Positions 39,401 through 51,400 of a stretch of 64,000 nucleotides of DNA are shown here, in pieces. The DNA lies in assembly GCF_047663525.1 (NCBI RefSeq), contig NC_092604.1, positions 13,131,501 to 13,195,500 on the forward strand, written 5' to 3'. This stretch comes from Anas platyrhynchos (taxonomy: Eukaryota; Chordata; Aves; Anseriformes; Anatidae). The stretch's first letter is position 1. Every line of letters begins with the position of its first letter. Made by a program: the position numbers and the translations under genes. The notes under the pieces were generated by a model. That model worked only from the letters and a program-made list of their open reading frames with translations, was not told the DNA's origin and searched no databases.

Positions 39401-42400
39401 AGATGTTACACAGACAACTTTTTTTTAGCAGATGCTTCTCAGACATCTTCCCCTGAGCAGGGATTGTGATGGTGTTTGAGGTGAGGGAGGTGTTTAAAGC
39501 TCTCAAAGCTTGTCTGTTCCAGAGAGGGACTTGACTTGAAATTCAGTTCAGGCTTTAAAGATCCAAGTTTTCTTAATGCCTTCCACGTATCTAAAGGTTG
39601 TTTTCCTGCTCCACTGTCTGTGCAGCATATTGTTCCCACCAAAGCGTAGTACCCTGCTTTTATTCTTACTGAACTGTATCCTGTTTCCAGACTCTCACAC
39701 TGATCACTCTGAAATATTCTTCTGTACTCTGCTATGCTCTGGCTCATCCCAGATTTTTGATATCCATAAAGGCAATAGCATTGCTGTGGTTAATGAATAT
39801 CTTCAAAGAACTGGGGCTATCGGGTGTTTTGCAGGACTTCACTTGAGGTAGCTTTCTATTTTGATAGTGAACTGTTTTCCGATCAGTTTTGCATCTGTGA
39901 AGTGGTTTCATTTAGATAGATTTCAAAGTTTGCTTATAAGTAAACCTGTACGTCTTTGATAAAAGGTCTGTTAAAGTTATAAGATATCTGTTGCTTCTTT
40001 CTTTTTTAAATTAATAAATTTAAATGATATCACAGTTTTTCTTTATTAGTGTTACCTTCTCATGTGTTGCAAAGAAGTAATTTTTTGCATCATTATAAAA
40101 TTGCATTAAGACTTCTAAAAAGTAAGTTATCTACAAAATCTGGCAAAGAAACCTTATTTCTTACAAAAACAAACCTCTGTGTGTGATCTTACAAGAGAAA
40201 GCCAAACTAGAAAACCAGAGTGACGGTATGCTTTTTCTCCTGTCTCATAAGAGCATTCTTAAAAAAAAATAATCTTATTGTATGTTTTCATCTCTACAAG
40301 TTGAGGTATTGTGGAAAAATCATTTCTTCTGAGGAGAATGTATTTTCAGCATGAATCAAAAGATAAATATTGATGTTTTGATAACATGAAGGAACTACAC
40401 AGAAACTGCTTCTGCATAGGAAAAAAAGTACTGTTAGTATTAACTGCAATACTATAGGAAAGTATACAGTGTACACAGTTCATCCTTTGACTTACAGTAT
40501 AAAATATTTCATAATTATTAGTTTTCCCCTGAGTGTCTGTACTCTGTTGAGAGATGGCTGATTTTCCATTCCTGTTGATGCGGCTGTATTTGTTGAGTCA
40601 GAGGTATTTCTGTATTCCAGCAGAGAAGGATCCTTGCCTTTAGCATGGTATCAAAGCTCTCTTACATTCAGTGCTCTCGGTTGATTTTGGAACACACAAC
40701 TTGTTTGTTTCACTATTTGTCTTCATTTGTGCAGTTTCCTCCACCGAGTACAAGTTTTGCTCGATTGTTTCTTTAAATGAATGCAAACTTATTTGAGAGT
40801 ACTCTGCAATGACACTGGGCTTCGAAGTCCACTTCTAAGTAAAGAAGGAAGATGTATGCCTTATTTTATGTGTGCTTAGAAAAAGTGAGATGTTTCTCCA
40901 GTTTACTTCTCTAAAATATTAATTTTCCTTTGCATCAAAAGTTACCCTTGGATATGCACACTATACCTAATAGATTAAAATAAATCCTCTTCACTGAAAG
41001 TTACAATCTCATCGTTTGAACAGGCAAAAATATGACCATGTCTAATTATATGATCTTATCTAGCTTGACTGCTGCACTTAGTACATTAATAAGGATAAAT
41101 TGGGGCTGGGAAGCTCGCTGCACATGTAAGCCGAGCTCGTGACCTTTACCAGGGTTGCTCTCTCTTAATTGAGAAGGCTCCTGTAGGAAGAGTTGAGCCT
41201 CTTGTGTGTGAACCTTGCACTTCTCAGACCAACAGCATCCTGGAAACAGGTGAATGAGATGCAAAATGCTAACGGAGCGGCAGTGAGCAATTTTGGAGAC
41301 TGTGTGCTGTGCTGTGGGGGCATGGACAGAACGCCATTTGCAGTGGTTCCTGCGTGAAAAAAAAAAGAATATTTTCACACTCAAAAAATATTGCAGACTT
41401 GAAGGTTTTGGGTTTGGGTGTGGTTTTTTTGTTTGCTTTTGGTCATTTGCCAGACATACAGGATTCGTGGCAGCAGGAAAGATGCAGATCGTGGTTTTGG
41501 TTTCACGAAGACGTTTGTGTAAGTCGCTGTGAGTGATGCACGCGGGGCTGGCACAGGCCAGGCCCGAGCCGGAGCCGGGCCCCGTTGCCCTGGCAACCGC
41601 CCTGCGCCAGCCTTTCTCTGGCTGCTGACCCATGAATCGAACACAGGGCCTATGCAAATACATTCATCCTTTTTTTTTTTTTTTTCCCCTTCCTTTGTAT
41701 TTGCCAACATCAGACTGGCATAAAAGGGCATTCAGCAGCGCCATGACCCGCCTGGCAGGTGTACCACCGGGCCGTGGTCGCCACCGCGCCAGGGATGGGA
41801 GCCGTAATTAGAGCAAGGAGCAGAATGAACGTCAGACGAATTACCAGGCAGCAGATCATATTTGTCAGGAAGGATTGCATACATAAAAATTAAGTGACAG
41901 TACATGCCGGCATAATGAAGGAAAAATGAAAGATTTGCCCATACACAGCACAGGAGAGGCTGGTTGAGCCTTGCATCGGGTGCGGGCAGCATGGGGCAGC
42001 TGCAGCGGGCACCCAGGCACCTCCTGCCCACCATCCGTTCTGTGGCCATAACGAAACCACACATCGGGAGAGGCAGAGGAGGATCCCTGATGAAGGCCAG
42101 AAGCGACGGCATCCCTCAGGCTGCAGACAAACCCACCACTGCCCCCCGCCATCCCTCCTTGTAGTGGGGCTGAAGCGGCGATCAGAGCTGCTGGGAGCTC
42201 TCGGCATGCATGGGCTTTACTAGGAGGCTCCTAGATTTTTAGGTAATTGATGCAGCCAAGGTGGATTTTGTTTGCTGCTGGCACCACATGGTGCCTTGCC
42301 TCTTCCTTTCCTGGTGCCAGCGGGATGTGGTTGGGGTGGAGTTGGCTGTCAAGAGAGCTTGGTGGCACGGAGGCAGGGGCAGCTCAGCCCACGGTGAGGA

Positions 42401-45400
42401 GGAATTTTTCTTTCCTTTTTCTTATTTTAACACCAATCGCTCTTTTCATGAAGAAACTTTTATGGCCTATTCCTTTGCTATTTAGAATGTGAGCATTTCA
42501 TTTCATTTCTAGTTTTCTTCCCCCCGTTGCGTGGTACTTTTCCCCAGAGCCAGGTGGCACCGGTTTGCTGGCCCAGCTCGCCGCAGGCAGTGCCTGGGCT
42601 TCACCCAGGGCATCGCGCCCAGAGGCGCTGCAAGACGCGGCTGCGACGCCCTGCTGCTGCGGGCGGGCAGCGTGCCTCAGGTGTTGTCTCCCTCGTTCGT
42701 CATTCACAATTTAACAGGGCTAGAAGTATTCCTGTTTTGTCTTGTCTTCAGTGTTTGCTCGTGTCCATTATTTATTTTGTTAATCTCCGAGGACAGCATC
42801 CAGAGGTGTACCTTGTCAGTTAAGGTATTTCTAACAAGCATGTTGGAAAAGCCCTGTCATTAACATTTGCCATAAAACCTAATTACTTGTAAATATCATA
42901 ATGATATTATAAATAGCAAAATATTTAAGTACTCCATTTAAGACTTTGGAAAGTTTAACAATAAAATGCTAGATTTTGTTTCACTAGGATCTGTAATAAA
43001 TATAAAGAATTTCCATTATTATTAAAATGGGCCGTTTTATTGTGAAATGGTATAACGCTCATTTTTAGCCAAATAAACTTGGCATTATCCAAGCTTCTGA
43101 TTGGCTTTACATTTTGAAAACCAAAAAACAGCAATGATGGAAAAACTTTTACACAGAGTAGTCTTGTTTTGGACCAGATGACTTATTATTTATTCTTGGA
43201 CAAGAATAAACTTGGAGCAGATTCTCCTTTTGGGGGATGTATGCAAGTCAAACCTTCCCAGTTTAGAACATGCAACTAGCTGTGGATTGGTGTACGTGGG
43301 GTGTTGCACGTTCCTTCTGGTTTCTTGTTGGATATGAGGGTGAACGGGGAGTAACTCTGCCGTCATGAGAAGAGCTCTTTTATAAATAGATTGTTTGTCC
43401 TTTTTTTTCCCTTGGCTTGCCAAGCTATTTTATCATCTGAAGCAAAGTCACAATACTTCGAGGGGCTTTTTTTTTTCCTTCAGAAAGAGAGACACACACA
43501 AAAGAAATCTGCCTAATATTACAACAGCCAATATTCTGTGCATCCTGAGAAATTTTTGCTTTTTGGTATGTGCCTGAAGTACAGTATTTGTGTAAAAAAT
43601 GATTGCTGCAGGTATATTGCAATACCTGCATATAAAAATCTGACTGTAAAGACTTGGTAGAGTTGTATTTGTAACTTAAATAAATAAAAGAACTTAAAGC
43701 AACAGGTCTACTAGAAAGAGCTGAAATATGATGCACAAAATACACTCTTTTGTAGGAATAAGTAGATTTATTTTTTAACCTTTCATTGAGACAATTAGTG
43801 TGGGTACCTCATATAGAGATTTGAAGTAATTTAATGTACATTTTAGTGCCTTTGACCACGGTTTTACTTTTATTTTGCTGTCACGTCTCTGCTGTGGAGG
43901 CAGCATGCTTGTGTCCTCTCAGGCACTTGCAAATTTTCCAGTACTTTTGGCACTAAAAAATGGCTAAAGCAAGAAAAGCACAACCTGAGTTGCTCTTTAT
44001 TTTTCTTAGCTGAGTTGCTCAGGCTTTCAGTGTTTTTTTGTATTTTTTTTTTTTGGTGATGAAAAGAAGAGCTGTATTATATCTCATTTTTATTATTTAA
44101 TGTTTCTTCAGTAGTCCAAAGAAGCTTATCCTTGACAGAAACTTCATGTATTCTTATAGATCACAGACTAGGAGAAGATTAAGGCTCCTGAAAATACGAC
44201 AATATATAAACAATTACCCAAAGCTGAGCTAATTCCCAAGTTATTCTTCTGCGAAGAGATGCGAAAATATACCCCAAATTACACAAACTTTTAGAAACTG
44301 ATACTTTAAAACCAGACTTCTTTTAAATAATGCTGTACGTTTTTCTTGGTGGCCTATGAGCTTGTCTGGAGAGATCTGCAGCAGGTGAGAGGTGTGGACT
44401 GTCACTTGCAAGTAGAATTGTTTCCATGCTGTATTTGCATCACCTGATATTATTAAAACCTACTGAAATATTTTTTGTAACTACATGTTCATGGCATACG
44501 CTTTAGTGTCCGGCATATTAAAGCTAAGCTGGTAGTTTTGAAAATACCTTATTATTATTATTAAACTGAGTGGGTTTGTTTGTTTTTAACAACCAAGTTT
44601 TTAATGGGTGGCATCACCAGTTTTTGAACACAGTTCTTTGTCTGTTTCATTTGCAATGAACATGTTTCAAAAATCACAAGTATTTCAAAACATTACGAAG
44701 TTTGTTTTGACAGGAGTGGAACATCTCGGTGACGAAGGAATGCTTTAATCAGTATTACCCCTTTGAGGCCCACGTTGCTCTCTGATATCTCTTGGTTTGA
44801 AACTGGGAATACTCTGTAAAGATACAATAAAGGTCAGAATTTGTTAGGTTCTTTCATATTCAGAACTCTGTTGCCTGCTGTGAGAAAGCAAAGTGGTAGA
44901 TTCAGAAACAGTATTCAGCTCGGTATGAAGATTAGCTGGAAGGTGCTGGTGAAGGCAAAGCAATAAAAGCTTTCCTAATCAATTGCTCTTACATTTTGCA
45001 GCCAAATATGGCTATGGAGTTAGATTAGTTTCAAGACTTATATTTTATAATACTTTAAAAAAAAAAAAAAAGAAAAAGAAAAGTACAGAACTTATTAAAA
45101 TATTTGGAAATATTCTCTGCTGATTTCTGTCTAATAACAATCTGCCTGAAGGTGTGAGAGTGCTGCTGGAAGAGACTCATCTGTGGTACGTTAAATTCAG
45201 TGAATGAGGCTCTGTAAGAGAGCTTCCTAAAAGCATGGATCAGATTTGCAGGTAGTCTTTGTTTGTTCCCAACTATATATGGGAGGAAAGGTATTTGAAT
45301 TTTATTTCTGAGATAACTTTGCCTGTGTTTTCCTGGTGAAACAAGAGACTCTGCTCTTAATTCAACTTGGAATAATTAGCAGTTCCCTAACTTGGGTGTT

Positions 45401-48400
45401 GCACCAGAGCTGTTCTGGTCCACACGGGCGTTTTAGCTGTGCACACACACACACGGTGCTTGGGAGGGAGGAAGAAATGCTGTTCTGGGGTCTGCGAAGC
45501 AGGCTGATATGCAGTGAAGTGCTTCGACTTTCAGGAATAGAATGGGAAGATGCTTGCTTAGTCATACTCTTCTCTATCGTTTTGTGACCTTTATAACTTT
45601 AAAGGCATTACTCTAGCAGCTGGTGATTAATATTGAATCTGAACAATATTTTGTATTTTCAGCAGGGCAAATGCCAAAGAAAGTTTCTGATTAATAGTCT
45701 CCGATTAGACTATTCTTGTCAAATTGACTAATGTAATGCAATGGTGAGCCCTGACTGATTGCATTGGAAGTCTTGTGCGGTTCTCTAGAAGATGCTCATT
45801 ACAGGAGATTCCCACATAATGTTGGACAAGCCATAAAGAGAATTGGGCTTGTCAGTCTTTTATCATGACAGTTATTTAAAAATTAATGCATCAGTTTTGA
45901 AACGCGGAGTCCTGCTTGTTCGTACATTTGCTGACAACACTACAGTAATGATAGGTAAATGTGCAAGGTAGGCTTCATAAAATCAGATCAGGCAGGGACT
46001 GCTCCACAGACCTATTAATATAATGGAACGGGCTAATGCACAAAAAATGAAATATGGACTAGAACGCACTCATCCATGTTGTAAACCCTGTCATTTTGCT
46101 TTGATCGAAGGTTGTTTTAAGGCATTATCCGAAACGACAATTTTAGCCTACCAAGCAGACCCCTGCTAACGCGGAAGGCAAGGCCATAACTTTAGAGCCC
46201 ACACATTATTTGCTCTGAGCTCGTTACGCAGTGACCCAGAATAACTGATAGCAAGAACAGCTACTGCTGGAGGCCACCGCTGGCACCGCATCCTCTGAAG
46301 CACGCAGACCTTGGGAAGTAAGAGTGGGAACAACCTCCACGTTCCCTCCTGCCGGGTCTGGGTGCTGTGGTCCACCCCTACACAGCTCCTTCACTCCCTG
46401 CTGGTGAAGGGCAGGAACTTTTCTCTTCTGTCTAGTCTGGTAACTTTCTTATCAGATTTCTGATGAGAAGAAGCACTGAGAAGTGAAAAGTAGCAAAGTG
46501 TCTTACATATTCATGTTCAATGGAGACTTCCAGAACTGTTTTCAAGAATTTAACTAATCACTGTTTCTTCTACAGTTGCATATTTTTAAGGAGAAAAATG
46601 AATCAGTGCTATTCTAACCAAGTGCAGCTCTTCCACAGAAATCTGGAAGCTGTATGGGAATTACTTGGAGACCTGTTTTGTCCATCGTGTGCGTTTTGCA
46701 TGCACAGGGGAGACATCCATGGAAAGCCTTGCTGGATTCTTTGAATGAGTCCTGTCTGCTCAGGCTGTTCTGTGAAGTTACTCTGCAGTGTGTTAAAAAG
46801 TACTGACTATCGACAGAACTCTGGTCCAATCCACATGTAGAGGCCTTTCCCTGGCAATTAAAGCCAGACAGATCTGGGACAACATCAGTTCAGCATACTC
46901 CTAGGCTGGATGTGATATTACTGAGCAAGGATAATAATCTCCATGTGTTATTTTTCCCATCTTGTAGTCTGTGTAGAATTTGCAAAAATGTACTTTCTTG
47001 CTTTGTACTCCTCACCTTGAAAGTGAAGTAATTTCTTGCTTGAATGACCTGCAAACGCAAGCTGAATTCATCATGTAGTGCTCCTGATTACTGAAACTCC
47101 TGGGGGACCAAATAAATGAGCCAGTCAGGGAAGTGGTCCCCTTTCTTGGTTACTTGATCTGTTTTGATGAGTAGAGTTGTATATATGCATTGCTTTGGAA
47201 TAAATTGGGTAGTTGCATTGATAGTGCTAACTTCAAATCAATGCTCTTTGTTTTGACTAAATAACCTAAGAAAATATTTCTGTCTTTGATTTTCAGCTCT
47301 GCTAGGATGTTGATGTACTAACTAGTATTGCCTGGCCGCCCAGGGGCTGCCCCGTGCCCAACTGCTCCTCTCTGTCTTGGTTTCTGTGCCCATGAATTCG
47401 TTGAGGCTGTACACATCTTTCTGTCCTGTGAATTGTACAGTGCCTATACCAGTGGAATCCCGGCCTGTGTTTAGGTTTTCTGGACAGAGGAATGCAGATA
47501 AGTTTTGGCTCACCTGTGCACTTAACACAGTGTGGTCTGAGCTTGAGGTGCCTTTGCCTGGGTTTCACAGAGACCTCAGCAGCCCCCCGGTTTGTGCTGC
47601 GTCCTGCGTGCACTCTGAGGGGGATTTTGCCTTTCAGGAGGTTGTTGCTTTCTACTCCAAAAGTAATTTGTTTCCTACAGAGTGCCAATCCCCCCTTCAG
47701 GAAAGCTGGGGGAAGGTGGTGGCAGCTCTCCCCCCTGTTGCTAACACCGTTCATCTGCTTAGGAATCTTTCAGCTGTCTGTGGTCAGGGTTTAGAATGAA
47801 GAAATTGTAAACTGAAAGTTATGGGCAAATGAAACATTTGCCATCTCGTGAGAAAGGTCTTTAATTAGGAGAAGGATACACTGGAATGCCAAATGAAAAA
47901 AAAAAAAATTGACAGGGGACAGGGACGCAGGAGAAAAGAGAGCGTATAAAGTCCTTGGATGTTTTAATAAATGATGTATCTGAGGATTATTTGATGTAGC
48001 TGAGACTGCCAGGATGTCTTGTATTTTCAGTACCACAACTGAAACTTATTTAGGATTTTAAAAAGAGCCTTTTTGAGGTAAGGAATTTATTAATAATTTC
48101 CTGTAAGTCCTGTCCAAAATGCTGTAGTAAATTTCTTGTGATAAAATACAGACTTCTGGATGTAGATAGAAATCCCACAGCTTCTAACATGACTGTGAGT
48201 TGGAACAGTGTTTTAAAGTTTGGAATTATTATCTTGCTTCTTCCAGAAAGTTTTCGAATACCTGTCTGATGTCAGACTTGTTACTTCCATTTCTCTGCTA
48301 CAGTAAATGGTCTCCTGAACTCTTAAAAAGGGTACCCCGTCATATCTGCAGCTGATCTGTCATGCTGCTAGTGCGGTATATGTCAAGTGAACTTTCAATG

Positions 48401-51400
48401 GATGTGCTGTCACAGGATTCTTGTTTTAGCAGTGTACATTCGTGACATCTAACTTGCAGTTTCATATGCTGTTGAGTGAACCAAAGGAGAATGATCGTTT
48501 ACAACAGCTCTGTCCGTGAGCCACTCCGGCGGTACTTGGAAGGGGGAGATAACTTCCCTCAAATTTCAGAAATACAAAAGATATTTCCAGTAACGTTCAG
48601 CAGTTCTCTAGCTTTTCATGTGATTATATTTTTGGTTCTACATAAGAATGTGCCTTTGAAACCATGACTTCTTTCCAAATTTTTGTGCCAGTCTCTTCTA
48701 ATGAGCAATATGTGCTAAACCTAGTCCTTGAGCAAAGTCAAACTTCTGTACGATGCAGGTTGCACTGTCTCTTTCTAAGACAGTAACTCCTCATTTGTTC
48801 ATTTTCTTTACAGTGGGAACTCCATACTATATGTCCCCAGAAAGAATACATGAAAACGGCTATAACTTTAAATCTGATATCTGGTCTTTGGGCTGTTTAT
48901 TGTATGAAGTAAGTATCTTCTAACTTTTTTCCCCGTTTGTTTTAACCACACAGTGAAATAGGAATTGAGTAGGTCAGACTTATTTTAGCTTAGTTGTTGA
49001 GAAACTTTCTAAAAAAATAACTCTATACTCATCATGTGATTTTTTTTGAACTTGAAGAACAAAGAAATTGTGCCATACAGCATGGTACTTACGCAAAGTT
49101 AATTTAGTAGGTCCCAGTAGATGCTGAGGATACAGATACAAACAAGCCAGTTTACTGCATTTCGTTCTTCTAAGTGTGAGGAGAGCTGTAATGAGGGCAG
49201 CATATTCATAGTTTCTCCTGAATACTGTGTGTTCTAACAATAGAAAACTTATGTGAACGTAAGCTACTGGTTTGTTTAATGGAATTCTGACCAATTGGAG
49301 TACGTTAATTTTGAGAGCTTTCAGTAATGAAAAGTAGGGTTTTTATATAACATGAAATCACCATTCCTTTAACTGTATTAGAATATAGCTGGAGTATTTT
49401 CTAACTGTACATTGTCTTACAGACAAATGAACGGATACAAAGCAGGCACACTTTGTATGAACTGCATGCTTACTGTGTAACTAGTTTTTAAAGTATTTTT
49501 ACATGTGTTTATTACATGCATTTTAAAAATAGGTGCTATGACTATAACTACTTTGGGTTTTGTGATTTCATTTTTATCAGAAATCGGAGTTTGGAACAAC
49601 ATTGTGGTCATTAATAATTTTAAATGTATGTGTCATCTTTGAATTCAAGCGAAAGTGCAAGTCAGCATTTAGAAAGTTTTTATCCTTGCCCAGAGAATTA
49701 AAAATCCCTAGGATGTTTAATTATAAGGCTACTGTTCACATCGTCTTTGGATAATAGACCTCCAAGTGTCAGGGTCATGCTTTCCTGAGTTACTTTCAAT
49801 TATGTGAAATGATGAAATTTTTCTTCTCACTGCAATTTCTCACAGCTAGATGGAATGAGAGAATAAGTGAAAATGCAATTATTTTGTGAGCTAATTAGAT
49901 ACGAAAACAACTGTAGTTAAACATGTAATTCAGCTAGTTGGTTAAACAAACCTTTAGGACAAGACAGTAAAAAAGCAAGTTTTCCTATGATATAGCTCTT
50001 TCTGGCAGGAGTTAAGTGCTTGTTGCTGTTAACCACTTCTGGGAAGAACACTCACCTAATACAGCTGAATGCTTGTTCAGCGAGGTAACCTTCTCCATCG
50101 GGCTGCTCTGAGTCAGTTCTGAGACTGAGCTGTACTGGAGATGGGACTCCAGATTTATGCAGAGAGAAATATTTAGCGTTGTGCTAAGATATGTTTTTGT
50201 TGCAGGCAATATGGTCTCCTTATGGCACAGTAGTCTTAGTACTCCTTAGATCTCAAGAAGACTTAATTGTGCACTAAACATAATTCTCTGGTAGGAGTAG
50301 CAGTACTATAGTAACGTGAAAGATTTGGCATCTGAAGCACTTTTAAATTTACTTCCTACGTAGGTAAGGCTTTACTTTGTGAACGAGAGCTGTGAGATCT
50401 TGCAAATTCCAAGAAGGACTGGACGGTTACCAATTCTGTGTTCGCTAGATAAACAGCTACTTGACTTTTTAAACTTCTTAGATTTTGGAAAATTAAAAAT
50501 CAGATTCATACATCTTTGAAGGAGCCGTATTTTTATCTTGGCTAATTCCTTGTAATAAGAATCTTTTTCCATTTGGCTTAAAAGTAAGGAAGCCATGTTT
50601 GTTTGGTTATGAGTCACTTCTGATATTTTTCCAGATACATTGTGTAGATAAGCTGCAGAGGGCTTTAATGTACAAATTGCCTTCAGAGATGTGCGTGTCC
50701 ACTGGAATTCACTTATATAACGTTGAGGGGTTTGGGATGTGATGCCAGATAGCACCACTTAACTTTGACGGTCATAACCGTACAGTGATTTTTATTAAAT
50801 CTTATCAATACAGTAGCAACTGTCTTCATCCCTCACTTTCTGTAGAAATCTGTCAGCAAGATCACTTGGAGGGATGAAAATAAGTTGTTAATTCCAAGAA
50901 CATAGCTACAAGCAATGGCTTCAGCAGTTCTGGCAAGATGACCAATTTAAGCACCAACAGCGATTCCCGTATAGGTATTTTTTCAACCAGTCATCCTGCA
51001 TGGTGGTCATTTTAAAAGGAGATCTGGCTGTCCTGCAGTAATTGTTCTAATCAAAATGTCAAAAGCAAACCCAAATGAAGCATCAGCTGTTGTTAGTGAG
51101 TACGGAGCGCCTGTAGCCATGGCCCTCCGCAGACCTGTTCCAGCCACAACCAGGGTGCCGTCTCTTCCCCCTTTAATTCCCTGTGTCTGCCACCCCAGAA
51201 GCCTCTGTTGTTTCCTTTTCATTTCTTCTCTTTTGCACATGACCACTTAATTGGATGTGGAAGGGAAAGTTAATGGGAATTGAAAAATCCTTTTCAACCA
51301 GGCTGAAATTATTGATTTTTGTATTGAAATCTGGGAGACCTTGTTTAACCCGTGATTGCTTTATGCACCCTCCGTAACGCGCCCGTGGTTGTTTTTCTTG

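Larger units (their letters stand above)
39063..48813 (+). other. NEK6: NEK6 intron 7 (about 9.75 kb)
   Basis: GTAAGA to CTTTACAG. It contains an ancient CR1-like LINE fragment (39640-39850), a GC-richer enhancer-like region with an X-box and octamer (41560-41960), AT-rich motif-dense blocks (42820-43110 and 45690-46110), a short palindrome (43607-43630), simple repeats (45058-45082, 45442-45454) and a possible old interspersed repeat (47385-47475). No coding exon was found. Confidence 0.75.

Noticed and set aside
41046-41663. 205-codon open frame on - in intron 7
   Set aside because: No domain or homologue recognised; the translation includes a Phe run from a homopolymer and the region looks regulatory.
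47302-47799. Overlapping 150- and 140-codon frames on opposite strands, considered as a processed pseudogene
   Set aside because: Neither translation resembles a known protein, and an old interspersed repeat explains part of the region better.
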